A stretch of 64,000 nt of DNA from Pseudomonas sp. GM74 (GCF_000282455.1 NZ_AKJG01000044.1:1-64000), one strand, 5' to 3'; counted from the first letter of the stretch, positions 8,785 to 17,584 are shown. The notes: generated by a model from the letters alone, not told the origin. A program made the numbers and translations.

Positions 8785-9587
8785 TTCAACAGCTCCCGGC
8801 AGACCGGTTTGTCGTGGGGCACGCCGAGCAACTGGCAGACGGTGCCGCAGATCTCGGTTTGTTTCGGTGCGGCACCGGCGTCGAGGCTGAACGCGTCACC
8901 CAGAACGAACAGCGGCACTTCTCGTTCTTCGGGCAGCAGGCCGTTGTGGGAGCGGTCGTTGTTCATTCCGTGGTCGGCGGTGACCAGCACCTGATAGCCG
9001 GCATCGAGCCAGCCTTGCAGGTAGTCGGCCAGGATGATGTCGGCCGAGCGGGCGCTGTTGCGGTACTGCGGGGTGTCGAGACCGTGCTTGTGCCCGGCGT
9101 CGTCAATGTTCATCGGGTGGATCAGCAAAAAGTTCGGCGCATGGCGCAGGCGCAGGTTTTCGGCGTCGGCGAACAGGTGCGAGTCCGGGTAGTGATCGTT
9201 CCAGTAGAAATGCCCGTGCTGGATCGGCAGTTGCGGGTCATCGGTGTGACGGTCACGGGCCGCCACGAAGGGCGAACGGTTGTACAACTCGCTGACCCAG
9301 TGATAGGCCGCCGCCGCGGTGACAAGACCTGCGTCGGTGGCGTAGTGATAGATACTGCGCTGGTTGGACAGGCGCGAGACGTTGTTGTGGACGATACCGC
9401 TGTCGATGGGCGCCACGCCGGTCAGGATGCATTCGTACAGCGGGCGGGACAGGGCCGGCAACTCGCACTCCAGTTTGTAGAGTGCGGCGCGTCCGGCACC
9501 GACGTACGCCTGCAGGTGCCCCATGGCGTGGCGGGCGACCTCGTGGTTGAGGCCGTCGAGCACGACAAGGATGACGTTGTGCTTCAT
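8781..9587 (-). CDS. Alkaline-phosphatase-superfamily hydrolase
   Basis: A 268-aa member of the alkaline phosphatase / nucleotide pyrophosphatase superfamily. Metal-ligand and nucleophile landmarks are visible: VVLDGLN near the N-terminus, a probable Ser nucleophile in ALSRPLY near 45, MNIDDAGHKHG (Asp/His ligands) and TADHGMNND (Asp-His). There is no signal peptide, so it probably acts in the cytoplasm on the imported substrate. Relatives cleave phosphodiesters or phosphonoacetate; the exact substrate is unknown. It lies inside the ABC transporter operon, between the binding protein and the permeases, which ties hydrolysis to uptake. I chose ATG 9587 (MKHNVILVVLDG) because it opens directly on the first core strand; an upstream frame to 9635 adds non-homologous residues. 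Confidence 0.85.
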   Translation of the reverse strand: MKHNVILVVLDGLNHEVARHAMGHLQAYVGAGRAALYKLECELPALSRPLYECILTGVAPIDSGIVHNNVSRLSNQRSIYHYATDAGLVTAAAAYHWVSELYNRSPFVAARDRHTDDPQLPIQHGHFYWNDHYPDSHLFADAENLRLRHAPNFLLIHPMNIDDAGHKHGLDTPQYRNSARSADIILADYLQGWLDAGYQVLVTADHGMNNDRSHNGLLPEEREVPLFVLGDAFSLDAGAAPKQTEICGTVCQLLGVPHDKPVCRELLK

Positions 9588-9635
9588 AGGGGCAAAAACT
9601 CCGTGTAACAGATATTCGAAGCTCACTCGATCCAC

Positions 9636-9724
9636 TGTGGGAGCGGGCTTGCTCGCGAAAGCGGTGCGTCATTCAACGATGTATTGACTGATTCGACGCC
9701 TTCGCGAGCAAGCCCGCTCCCACA
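9636..9724. repeat. REPIN inside ABC operon, copy B
   Basis: A complete inverted REP pair (GTGGGAGCGGGCTTGC ... GCAAGCCCGCTCCCAC) lies in the 177-bp gap between the binding-protein gene and the hydrolase gene. Such a hairpin downstream of a binding-protein gene typically stabilises the proximal mRNA and raises binding protein over the membrane components. It is almost identical to copy A at 5311-5401. Confidence 0.92.
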
Positions 9725-9764
9725 TTTGGATCGCCATCAGATCCCGAAATGGGGATCTTCCCGG

Positions 9765-10829
9765 TTATTGCATATTGATGATGACTTCTTCCTGCCACTT
9801 CTGAGGAAGGGCCTTGGAGGTCTTTTCCCAGGCATCTGCGTCTTTGATCGGCGTCACTTTCTTGTACTGCTCGTTAGGCAGCAGCTTGGCCTGTACCTCG
9901 GCCGGCAGTGTGATGTGCTCGGCACGGATCGGACGAGCGTTGCCCTTGGCCAGGTTGATCTGGCCGGCGTCGCTGAAGATGTATTCGCGGGTCAGCTTGG
10001 CGGCGTTCGGGTTTTTCGCGTACTTGTTGATGATGGTGGTGTAACCGGAAATCACCGAGCCGTCGGACGGGATCAGCACCACGTAGTCATCCGGGTTGGC
10101 CATCTTGGCCTTGTAGCTCAGGCCGTTGAAGTCCCAGACCACGCCGACTTCGATTTCGCCTTTTTCCATGGTGGCAATCGTCGGGTTGGACATCGACAGG
10201 CGACCTTGCTTGGCGATGTCGGCGAACAGGTCCAGGGCCGGCTTGAGGTTTTTCTCGTCGCCACCGTTGGCCAGTGCCGCGGCCAGTACGCCGTTGGCTG
10301 CCTGGGCCGCGGTGCTCACGTCACCGATGGAGACTTTGTATTTGCCGGTCTTGAGGTCAGCCCACTTGGTTGGCGCCTCGGAGCCGTGCAGCAACTTCTT
10401 GTTGACGATGAAAGCGATGGTGCCGGTGTAGGCCAGTGCCCAGTTGCCGTCCTTGTCCTTGGCCCAGGCTGGAACCTGATCCCAGGTCGATGGCTTGTAG
10501 GGCTGGACCACGCCTTGCTTGACCGCGATCGGGCCGAACGCTGCACCGACGTCGCCGATGTCGGCGCTGGCGTTGTCTTTTTCCGCGGCGAACTTGGCGA
10601 TCTCCTGGGCCGAGCTCATGTCGGTGTCGATGTGCTTGAGGCCGTACTTGTCGCTCAGGTCTTTCCAGGTGCCGGCCCAGTTGGCCCAGTCATTGGGCAT
10701 GCCGACGCTGTTGACGGCGCCTTCCGCTTTTGCAGCGGCTTCCAGGGTTTTCAGATCATCGGCCGCCATGGCGGCGGTGCACATTGCGATGGTCGAGCCT
10801 AACAGTGATGCCAGGAAAAGCTTTTTCAT
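9765..10829 (-). CDS. ABC transporter periplasmic substrate-binding protein
   Basis: A 354-aa binding protein with a clear signal peptide (MKKLF... ending AMAADD, about 1-23). It belongs to the class II extracellular solute-binding family that includes ferric iron, polyamine and 2-aminoethylphosphonate receptors. It is the first gene of the cluster, preceded by AAGGAGC and followed by the REPIN. The promoter region holds a palindrome matching one in front of the divergent regulator gene, and a weak Pho-box-like sequence. Binding specificity is not evident from sequence. Confidence 0.92.
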   Translation of the reverse strand: MKKLFLASLLGSTIAMCTAAMAADDLKTLEAAAKAEGAVNSVGMPNDWANWAGTWKDLSDKYGLKHIDTDMSSAQEIAKFAAEKDNASADIGDVGAAFGPIAVKQGVVQPYKPSTWDQVPAWAKDKDGNWALAYTGTIAFIVNKKLLHGSEAPTKWADLKTGKYKVSIGDVSTAAQAANGVLAAALANGGDEKNLKPALDLFADIAKQGRLSMSNPTIATMEKGEIEVGVVWDFNGLSYKAKMANPDDYVVLIPSDGSVISGYTTIINKYAKNPNAAKLTREYIFSDAGQINLAKGNARPIRAEHITLPAEVQAKLLPNEQYKKVTPIKDADAWEKTSKALPQKWQEEVIINMQ

Positions 10830-10875
10830 TCCGAAGCTCCTTGGGTCGTGTTCAACGCTGCGATTGCGGTTTGTG

Positions 10876-10889
10876 TTGGTCTAGGTCAG
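10876..10889. promoter_or_regulatory. Putative UTRA-regulator operator O1
   Basis: TTGGTCTAGGTCAG is an imperfect palindrome about 47 bp upstream of the binding-protein start codon. It shares the TGGTCTAG core with the site in front of the regulator gene. HutC/PhnF-type GntR regulators recognise GTnTAGAC-like dyads, which fits. Confidence 0.6.
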
Positions 10890-10918
10890 CAATACCTGAG
10901 CCAATTTAAGGGGGCTGG

Positions 10919-10936
10919 ATGACACTTTGATGTCGC
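10919..10936 (-). promoter_or_regulatory. Possible Pho box
   Basis: On the minus strand two 7-bp units with a 4-bp spacer (GCGACAT-CAAA-GTGTCAT) resemble the CTGTCAT direct repeat bound by PhoB, matching 10 of 14 consensus positions. It is placed upstream of the operator and would drive the transport operon. Match quality is moderate, so this is tentative. Confidence 0.35.
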
Positions 10937-11165
10937 TCGTCGCCCGGAATGACTTTTTGTTGAGCGGTATCGCGACTGGCCTGCTAAGCGTAGACCATGG
11001 TCAAGGCCTCGGCTGGCAAGGGGCTTGGCCGATGAATTGCAGGTTTTTGAGTTCGCAGAATGGCGACCGTTGGGCAGCTTTGTCACATCTCGGTCATCTA
11101 CGCTGCCTACGCTTGCAGATCATTGAATGAGCCGGTTTGCGCGGTGGTTCTGCCCTGAATTGGTG

Positions 11166-11179
11166 CTGGTCTAGTCCAG
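11166..11179. promoter_or_regulatory. Putative UTRA-regulator operator O2 (autoregulation)
   Basis: CTGGTCTAGTCCAG is a near-perfect dyad with one mismatched pair. It ends 13 bp before the ATG of the UTRA regulator and abuts its ribosome binding site, as expected for an autoregulated repressor. Confidence 0.65.
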
Positions 11180-11192
11180 AAAGGAAACGTTG

Positions 11193-11906
11193 ATGCGTGA
11201 AGAGGCGACAAAAGCGGTAACAGCCATCGGCCAGGTGCTTCAGGAGCAGATCGACCACGGCCTGTTGACCCCCGGCAGCAAATTGCCGGCCGAGCGCAAG
11301 CTCAGTGAATTGTTCGGCACCACGCGGATCACTTTGCGTGAAGCGTTGTTGCAGTTGGAGTCGCAGGGGCAGATTTATCGCGAGGAGCGTCGTGGCTGGT
11401 TCGTCTCGCCACCACGCCTGGCGTACAACCTGATGCAGCGCAGCCACTTTCACGCGATGGTCAGTGCCCAGGGGCGGGTACCTTCCACCGAGGTGATTTC
11501 GGCACGATTGCAACCGGCGTCGGCGGCCGTTTGTGCCTGGCTGCAATTGCCGGCGCTGTCGAGCGTGATCCAGATCTGCCGCGCACGGAGGATCGACGGG
11601 CGGCTGGTGCTGTATGTGGAGCACTACCTGAATCCGCAGTACTTTCCCGGGATACTCGATTTCGATTTGAATCAGTCGATCACCGAGTTGTATGCGCGGC
11701 ATTACGACTTGCATTACGGACGGGTGCGCTTCGAGATTGTGCCCACGGCGTTGTCGGTGGATGCGGCGGCGGCGTTGAAGGTGTCGGTAGGTAGCCCGGG
11801 TTTACAGATTGCCCGGGTCAACTATGACCAGCATGAACGCTTGATCGACTGCGACCTGGAGTTCTGGCGGCATGATGCAATTCATGTCGGTGTGGATGTG
11901 GTTTGA
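11193..11906 (+). CDS. GntR-family regulator with UTRA domain (HutC/PhnF type)
   Basis: A 237-aa transcriptional regulator. The N-terminal winged helix (about 1-75) contains the typical GSKLPAERKLSELFGTTRITLREALLQL segment of GntR proteins (quoted in part: KLPAERKLSELFG, TRITLREAL), and the C-terminal UTRA effector-binding domain covers about 95-235. It is divergent from the ABC/phosphatase operon and has a palindromic site in front of itself and of that operon, so it most likely represses both until an effector binds. The ATG at 11193 has AGGA seven bases upstream; a TTG at 11190 is less likely. Confidence 0.9.
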   Translation: MREEATKAVTAIGQVLQEQIDHGLLTPGSKLPAERKLSELFGTTRITLREALLQLESQGQIYREERRGWFVSPPRLAYNLMQRSHFHAMVSAQGRVPSTEVISARLQPASAAVCAWLQLPALSSVIQICRARRIDGRLVLYVEHYLNPQYFPGILDFDLNQSITELYARHYDLHYGRVRFEIVPTALSVDAAAALKVSVGSPGLQIARVNYDQHERLIDCDLEFWRHDAIHVGVDVV

Positions 11907-12126
11907 TTTGAGTTGCATGCCATCACAATCAATATTGTTTGAGAGCATATTTTTGGTTGTTTGTTGTTTGGTTCTTGTAGTGATAAAACAATAAGTTTCG
12001 TTTGTAATCACTAAGTGTGTTGAAAAAATCAGATTTATTATTTTTCTGGTGAATTTGATTTTGGTGTGTGATTTTGCATGGGCCTTTTTTGATGGCTATG
12101 GATTTTTAATTTTACAAGGATTTAGT
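11907..12126. other. AT-rich intergenic segment
   Basis: Base composition changes abruptly after the regulator stop codon: long runs of T and A with many TTGTTTG motifs, unlike any other gap here. It is continuous with the AT-rich coding sequence that follows, and probably carries its promoter, but I cannot single one out. Confidence 0.6.
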
Positions 12127-12681
12127 ATGTCTAATTCGAGTTTTTCGTTTGTTGCAACGGTGGAAATCTTTGGGCGTCCAGTCAAGTGTTTTCCGGAGGG
12201 CCGGATTGGAACGGAATGGAACTACGGTGATTCAACGATTTTTAATGTCCATTGCGAAAATGATGAGTTTATTTTGTCCGTAGGACAGGGTGAAGATAAA
12301 CGTTATGTAGCTCTGGATACCCAAGGGTATCTTACTCTGAGGAGCACTCACGCAAGTCTTCTTATTAAAGACGCTGGCGGTAAATCAATGTCGTCGGAAA
12401 TCGTTGCGCAAGGCAAGGCGTCTGTCAAGTTGTATGCAACTAATGGGGCTCCTGTACTGCAGTTCTACGGGGATGACTTGTTTGATGTGGACGATGAGGC
12501 GCTCTATAATTTTTTGATAGCTGCGCAGAAGGTCAGAAAAGAGGGGAAAGATGGTAGTGTTAGTTATTATGTGCCATCCGGAGATGGGGCTTGGCTTAAA
12601 GTTTCGAGGGATAAGTCCTATTCCGCGATACCTGTGCCTATCGAGTTAAATATTCAAAGTGTTGTGGTTACGGGTTCCTGA
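12127..12681 (+). CDS. AT-rich orphan protein, function unknown
   Basis: A 184-aa protein I do not recognise. It has no signal peptide or membrane segment and its predicted character is a mixed, strand-rich acidic protein (many Asp/Glu, e.g. YGDDLFDVDDEA near 120-130). The N-terminal part (FSFVATVEIFGRPVKCFPEG) and repeated short strands could form a beta domain. The start ATG at 12127 has AAGGA six bases upstream; the frame extends further up but without a ribosome binding site. Codon use is strikingly AT-rich (ttt, att, aat, gat), unlike its neighbours, which suggests recent horizontal acquisition. Confidence 0.75.
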   Translation: MSNSSFSFVATVEIFGRPVKCFPEGRIGTEWNYGDSTIFNVHCENDEFILSVGQGEDKRYVALDTQGYLTLRSTHASLLIKDAGGKSMSSEIVAQGKASVKLYATNGAPVLQFYGDDLFDVDDEALYNFLIAAQKVRKEGKDGSVSYYVPSGDGAWLKVSRDKSYSAIPVPIELNIQSVVVTGS

Positions 12682-12769
12682 GGTTTTATCGTTATCTGAC
12701 ACACCCTGCATGTTTTTTAGTTGAGGCAGTATCGGCTATCCCCCGAGCTGCCTTTTCTTTGTGCTATTT

Positions 12770-14917
12770 CTACTGTAGAACTTCAGCAGCGGTAATCACT
12801 TGCACGCTCATCCTCGGTGTCGCCAGATCCAGTCCGGCTTCATCCATATGTCGTTTCAGCGAAAGATTGAACGCCCGTGAAACCTCCCACTGCTTGATTG
12901 GCGCAGTCTTGAAACGGGCACGCAGGATGGCGTTGCCCGACTCGAAACTTTCCACCCCCTGAAACTCCAGCGGCGACCAGATATTGCGTCGCTGCAACGG
13001 ATCGGTGCGCATTTTCTGGCCGACTTCGCGCATCAGTTTGATGGCGTTGTCGATGTCCATGTTGGCCGGCACCGCGACCCGGAAGATCGCGTAGCCGAAT
13101 TCCCGGGAGTAGTTCTTGATGCTTTTGATTTCACTGAACGGAATAGTGTGGACGATGCCGTCGATGTCCCGCAGGCGCACGGTGCGGATGGTCAGGCCTT
13201 CGACCGTGCCGAGGTGGCCGCCGACATCCACGTAGTCGTCGATGGCCAGGGAGTCTTCGATGATGATGAACAGCCCGGTAATCAGGTCGGCTACCAGCGA
13301 TTGCGCACCAAAGCCGATGGCCAGACCGATCACACCGGCACCGGCCAGCAGGGGCGTGACGTTCATGCCCATGTTCGCCAGGGCAACGATCAGCGCGACA
13401 ATGAAAATGGCCACGAACAGTACGTTGCGGATCAGCGGCATCATCGTCTGCGCGCGGGCGTTGGCCAGGCCTTTGCGCGAGCGGGTCAGGGCGTGATGTA
13501 CGGCGGTGTCGCTGAGAATCCAGATCAACCAGGCGAACAGCAGCGTGCCGGCGAGGCTGAACAGCTTGACGCTGACTTCGTGGCCGTCGCCTTCGGTAAA
13601 GCGGATCAACGACATGCCCCAGACCCGCAGGCCGAGCTCGATAAAGGCCAGCCACACCAACAGGTGGAGGATTGTGTAGAAGAAGTTTTTCAGTCGTTCC
13701 GAATACACGGCGTAGCGCCGGATGCCGCGCTGGGGCTTGAGGGCGTGGCGGCGTACCAGGCCGTTGATGACCATGCACAACACCAGCAACACGGTGCAGA
13801 TCAGCGACTGGCGCAGGGCAGTGCTGGTGTCACCGGCGGAAATGAACGTCGCGAACAGGGAAATGGCCACCAGCACCAGCGCCGGTACGTACCAGAAGGT
13901 GCCGAGAATCGACAGGGTGTCGTTGAGGGCGCGGCGGGTCAGGCGTCGGGACAGCGGCTGGTTACGGATCAGGTGGGCGATGGGGCGGCGGAAACGCAAG
14001 ATGAACCGGGCGGTGGACAAGGCTGCCAGGACGTTGGCAACCGTGGCAGCCGTATGGGCCAGATGACTGCCGAGGCTGTCGACCAGTTTTGGATCGCTCA
14101 GCGCTTCGCCAAACGCGGCGAAGCTGCCGATCAGCCACAGCGGCCGAAACGCCTGGTGCCGCAGAATGTACAAGGCGCGGTGGCGGTGTGGACCGTCGAG
14201 CAGGGAAAAGGCAATCACGCAGATGGCCGAGAAACAGGTGCCGACCACCAGTGCATAGGCCAGCACCATGGCCAGGCTTTTACCCAGGGACGAGGGCAGG
14301 GCGTAGCTCATGTAGATCGTGATCACCAGGGCGATCAGCCATGGCCCGAGCTTGCGCAAGGCAAAGCGCAACATGTCCAGGGCACGGGGGTGCTGCGGCA
14401 GTTCTTCAGTCAGGCCGAAACGCATGCGCACACGGTGGCTGATCCAGATCAGCGCGGCGGCCAGCAGGCTCCAGACCATCAGGATCATGGCGAATGCAAA
14501 GAGCATCGGCAGCCATTCATTGGCCGGCAGCGCCAGCGCCATCAACTCTTCCTGGGCCTGGTCGAACTCGCTGGACCAGCGTGTGAGCGGACTGTCGTCG
14601 CCGGTAAATTTCTTTTCGAGAGTGGCCAGGGTTCCGCCAATCAAGCCCAGCACGCCTTCTTCGGTAATCGGCTGGGCCTGTTTGGTGGTGTCACGCAGTC
14701 TTTTCAGATCGGCCAGCAGCTTGGTGCGCTGCTGATCGTTTTCCAGTGACTTGATCACTTCGTCCAGGGACTGCCCCAGCGGTTCCTGTGCTTCGGGCTG
14801 CGCCTTGGCCTGGCCGCCGAGCAGGTTTGGCAGGCCGGCCGCCTGGGCAGGTGCCACTGGCAGCAGCATCAGGCAGACAAGGAAAAAATACGGAAGGGCA
14901 AAAATACGAGCGAACAC
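12770..14917 (-). CDS. Large MscS-family mechanosensitive channel (YbiO-like)
   Basis: A 715-aa inner-membrane channel of the MscS superfamily with a GTG start. A signal peptide (about 1-26) and a periplasmic helical region precede a long array of membrane helices; the pore-lining and beta-domain signature (GAGVIGLAIGFGAQSLVADL, then VGTVEG-like GHLGTVEGLTIRT) lies near 525-575. Size and layout match the YbiO/MscM-type family rather than the 280-aa MscS. It protects cells from hypo-osmotic shock by opening under membrane tension. A short 58-aa membrane protein gene lies upstream on the same strand. Confidence 0.9.
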   Translation of the reverse strand: MFARIFALPYFFLVCLMLLPVAPAQAAGLPNLLGGQAKAQPEAQEPLGQSLDEVIKSLENDQQRTKLLADLKRLRDTTKQAQPITEEGVLGLIGGTLATLEKKFTGDDSPLTRWSSEFDQAQEELMALALPANEWLPMLFAFAMILMVWSLLAAALIWISHRVRMRFGLTEELPQHPRALDMLRFALRKLGPWLIALVITIYMSYALPSSLGKSLAMVLAYALVVGTCFSAICVIAFSLLDGPHRHRALYILRHQAFRPLWLIGSFAAFGEALSDPKLVDSLGSHLAHTAATVANVLAALSTARFILRFRRPIAHLIRNQPLSRRLTRRALNDTLSILGTFWYVPALVLVAISLFATFISAGDTSTALRQSLICTVLLVLCMVINGLVRRHALKPQRGIRRYAVYSERLKNFFYTILHLLVWLAFIELGLRVWGMSLIRFTEGDGHEVSVKLFSLAGTLLFAWLIWILSDTAVHHALTRSRKGLANARAQTMMPLIRNVLFVAIFIVALIVALANMGMNVTPLLAGAGVIGLAIGFGAQSLVADLITGLFIIIEDSLAIDDYVDVGGHLGTVEGLTIRTVRLRDIDGIVHTIPFSEIKSIKNYSREFGYAIFRVAVPANMDIDNAIKLMREVGQKMRTDPLQRRNIWSPLEFQGVESFESGNAILRARFKTAPIKQWEVSRAFNLSLKRHMDEAGLDLATPRMSVQVITAAEVLQ

Positions 14918-14995
14918 TAGGCGGTCAACCTCGCAGAGAGCGGATCGACCGAGTGTACGAGCCCGTCAAAATCAATGCGAGCCAAGGGTGATGAA

Positions 14996-15172
14996 TTATT
15001 CGTTGAGTTTGGCGAGGATCTTGATCACCACGGTCGCGAGGATGGTCAGCATGCCGATCCACATGGCAAACACACCGGCATTCTTATCGCGAAAGTTGAA
15101 GCCGACGGCCAGCAGGAGCATCCCGGCTAGAATCGGAATCAGCATGGCGTGAAAGGTAGACATCGAAATCAT
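14996..15172 (-). CDS. Small membrane protein
   Basis: A 58-aa hydrophobic protein (MISMSTFHAMLIPILAGMLL...) with two predicted membrane helices separated by the short charged loop NFRDKNAG. Function unknown. The start may equally be the ATG at 15163 (MSTFHAML); neither has a strong ribosome binding site. It lies 78 bp upstream of the MscS-type gene on the same strand, so the two may be cotranscribed. Confidence 0.65.
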   Translation of the reverse strand: MISMSTFHAMLIPILAGMLLLAVGFNFRDKNAGVFAMWIGMLTILATVVIKILAKLNE

Positions 15173-15270
15173 GGAGACAGCCTTGTCGAAGGGATACTTG
15201 AAGTCTAGGCGGCTTTTGACGCGGCCGGCGTGATGTGTGTCAGAAATGAGCCATGTGCAGCGCAATTTTT

Positions 15271-15403
15271 TGTGGCGAGGGAGCTTGCTCCCGCCCGACT
15301 GCGCAGCAGTCGTAATTGAGACTTCCGCGGTCTATCTGACAGACCGCGAAATCTGAATTTGGGGCTGCTTCGCATCCCAGCGGGAGCAAGCTCCCTCGCC
15401 ACA
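15271..15403. repeat. Inverted repeat pair of a second REP family
   Basis: TGTGGCGAGGGAGCTTGCTC at 15271-15290 is mirrored by GAGCAAGCTCCCTCGCCACA ending at 15402, with about 90 bp between including an inner GTCTATCTGACAGAC-like dyad. It is related to but distinct from the GTGGGAGCGGGC family. It sits between the small membrane protein gene and apeB. Confidence 0.85.
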
Positions 15404-15434
15404 ACGGTGTCTCAACCTTTAGTGTTGCACCAGG

Positions 15435-16724
15435 TTACGGCAACTCGCGGCAGGTGTAGAACGCGCTCAGTACCTTGACCAGATGCGCCAGGTCATGGCT
15501 GCCGCACAGTTCGCGGATCGAGTGCATGGCGAACGTCGGCAGGCCGATGTCCACGGTGCGCACGCCCAGGTGGCTGGCGGTGATCGGGCCGATGGTCGAA
15601 CCACATCCCATGTCGCTGCGCACCACGAAGCTTTGCACCGGCACTTCTTCAGCCATGCACAGGTGACGGAAGAACCCCGCGGTTTCGCTGTTGGTGGCGT
15701 AGCGCTGGTTGCTGTTGACCTTGATCACCGGGCCGGCGTTGAGTTTCGGGCCGTGGTTGGCATCGTGCTTGTCGGCGTAGTTCGGATGCACGCCGTGGGC
15801 GTTGTCAGCCGAAACCAGCAGGGATTTCTGAATGGTGCGTACGAATTCATCACCTTCAGGCAGCAGGCGACGCAGGGTTTGCTCAAGCATCGGGCCGTCG
15901 GCACCGCAGGCCGAGCAGGAACCGACTTCTTCGTGGTCGTTGCAGACCAGCACGCAGGTTTCGTCGGTGTCGGCCGTCAGCAGCGCTTGCAGGCCGGCGT
16001 AGCACGACAGCAGGTTGTCCAGGCGCGCGCCGGCGATGAAATCGCCATGCAGGCCGATGACCGCAGCGCTTTGGGTGTCGTAGAAACTCAGCTCGTAATC
16101 GAGCACCACATCGGCATTCAGACCGTGTTCGCGGGCCAGTTGGTCGGTGAGCACTGCGCGGAAGTCCACACGCTCGTCGCCGGCAAATTGCGCGAGGATC
16201 GGCGGCAGTTCGGTCTGGGCGTTGATGGCCCAGCCCATGTTGGCTTCGCGGTTGAGGTGAATCGCCAGGTTCGGAATGATCGCGACCGGTGCCTTGAAGT
16301 CGATCAACTGGCTCTCGACCTTGCCATCACGTCGGAAGGTTACGCGCCCCGCCAGGGACAGGTCACGGTCGAACCACGGCGCCAACAGCGCGCCGCCATA
16401 GACTTCGACGCCCAGTTGCCAGAAGCCCTGGCGTTGCAGCTCCGGTTGCGGCTTGACGCGCAGGCACGGGCTGTCGGTGTGGGCGCCGACCAGGCGAATG
16501 CCACCGTGCAACGGTGAATGACGGCCCATCTTGATCGCGACAATCGAAGAGTCGTTGCGGGTGACGTAGTAGCGACCGTTGGCTTCGGTATTCCACGGCT
16601 CGCGCTCGTCGAGGCGTTGATAGCCCGCCGCTTCCAGGCGCTGAACAAGGCTGGCGGTGGCATGGAACGGTGTAGGGGAGGCCTTGAGGAAATCGATCAG
16701 GCCTTGGTTCAACTCTTCGCGCAT
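15435..16724 (-). CDS. apeB: M18 family aminopeptidase ApeB
   Basis: A 429-aa cytosolic dinuclear-zinc aminopeptidase of family M18, which removes N-terminal (often acidic) residues from peptides. The metal/active-site regions are visible: [14 protein letters not shown] near 80, NDHEEVGS near 260, and [23 protein letters not shown] with a final SAHS-equivalent FAMHSIREL near 375-405. Length matches the family. It is a single gene between two repeat-bearing gaps, with rluA upstream on the same strand. Confidence 0.95.
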   Translation of the reverse strand: MREELNQGLIDFLKASPTPFHATASLVQRLEAAGYQRLDEREPWNTEANGRYYVTRNDSSIVAIKMGRHSPLHGGIRLVGAHTDSPCLRVKPQPELQRQGFWQLGVEVYGGALLAPWFDRDLSLAGRVTFRRDGKVESQLIDFKAPVAIIPNLAIHLNREANMGWAINAQTELPPILAQFAGDERVDFRAVLTDQLAREHGLNADVVLDYELSFYDTQSAAVIGLHGDFIAGARLDNLLSCYAGLQALLTADTDETCVLVCNDHEEVGSCSACGADGPMLEQTLRRLLPEGDEFVRTIQKSLLVSADNAHGVHPNYADKHDANHGPKLNAGPVIKVNSNQRYATNSETAGFFRHLCMAEEVPVQSFVVRSDMGCGSTIGPITASHLGVRTVDIGLPTFAMHSIRELCGSHDLAHLVKVLSAFYTCRELP

Positions 16725-16828
16725 AAAGTAGCTCCAGACAGCAGTGGCGCCAGTTTAACGTATTGGTTGCAGAAGTGGCGGGGGACTGCTGGTGGGGTGA
16801 TGCCAGGATTGAATCTGGCAGAGAACCC

Positions 16829-16935
16829 TGTGGGAGCGGGCTTGCCCGCGAAGGCGGTTTGCCGGTCAGCATTGATGTCGCCTGGTACGACGCCATCGCG
16901 GGCAAGTCGGATCGCCGCACCGCCGCTCCCACAGG
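16829..16935. repeat. REPIN with a chimeric right arm
   Basis: The left arm is a normal REP; the right arm (about 16893-16933) has an extra segment, GTCGGATCGCCGCACCG, inserted between GCAAG and CCGCTCCCAC. The same variant arm occurs at 61035-61067. Located between apeB and rluA. Confidence 0.85.
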
Positions 16936-16948
16936 GATTACATCTGTT

Positions 16949-17584
16949 TCAGAACGGTGCCGGACACTCGAATCGCAGGCGCTCGCCACTTTGCGGGTGG
17001 GTGAAGCTGAGCATGCTCGCGTGCAGGCACAGGCGCGGCCAGGCCGCCAGCGCCTGTTCATGGGCATAGAGCCCGTCGCCCAGCAGCGGATGGCCAATCG
17101 AGAGCATGTGCACGCGCAACTGGTGGGAACGGCCGGTGATCGGTGTCAGCTCAACGCGGCACCAGTCGCCGCAGCGTTCCAGCACGCGCCAGAAGGTCAG
17201 CGCATGTTTGCCGAATTCATGGTCGACCACGTGGCGCGGCTTGGTCGGCGGGTCATAGCGCAAGGGCAGGTCGATGCTGCCGCTGTCCAGATCCGGCTGA
17301 CCCCAGCACAGGGCGGTGTAGGCCTTTTCCGTTTCGCGGTCGTGAAACTGTCGGGACAGCTCGCGATGGGTGTCCGGGTCGCGGGCCAGCAGGATGATGC
17401 CGGAAGTCTCCCAGTCCAGCCGGTGGACAATTCGCGCTTCCGGGTAGCCGTTTTCCTGCAGACGGGTAATCAGGCAGTCCTTGTTGTCATCGGCCCGGCC
17501 AGGGACAGAGAGCAACAGGGTCGGTTTGTTCACCACCAGTACGGCGGCATCCTGATGGATGATGTGGATGTTGGACAACGGCAT
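16949..17584 (-). CDS. rluA: Pseudouridine synthase RluA
   Basis: A 211-aa enzyme of the RluA family that makes pseudouridine in 23S rRNA (position 746) and in certain tRNAs (position 32). The catalytic motif HRLDWETSG places the nucleophilic Asp at about 57, and TPITGRSHQLRVHM is the conserved C-terminal motif. The absence of an N-terminal S4 domain and the short length fit RluA rather than RluC/RluD. The start ATG has GAGG upstream. It is the downstream neighbour of minCDE on the same strand, separated by a strong hairpin. Confidence 0.92.
   Translation of the reverse strand: MPLSNIHIIHQDAAVLVVNKPTLLLSVPGRADDNKDCLITRLQENGYPEARIVHRLDWETSGIILLARDPDTHRELSRQFHDRETEKAYTALCWGQPDLDSGSIDLPLRYDPPTKPRHVVDHEFGKHALTFWRVLERCGDWCRVELTPITGRSHQLRVHMLSIGHPLLGDGLYAHEQALAAWPRLCLHASMLSFTHPQSGERLRFECPAPF

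Larger units (their letters stand above)
10830..11192. promoter_or_regulatory. Divergent promoter region, transport operon / regulator
   Basis: This 363-bp gap separates the divergent binding-protein gene and UTRA regulator gene. It holds the two operator-like palindromes and the Pho-box-like element listed separately. I could not assign -10/-35 elements with confidence. Confidence 0.7.

Noticed and set aside
13148-14749. A 533-aa plus-strand frame rich in Gln, Gly and His
   Set aside because: It is antisense to the MscS-type channel gene; its composition is that of reversed membrane-protein codons.
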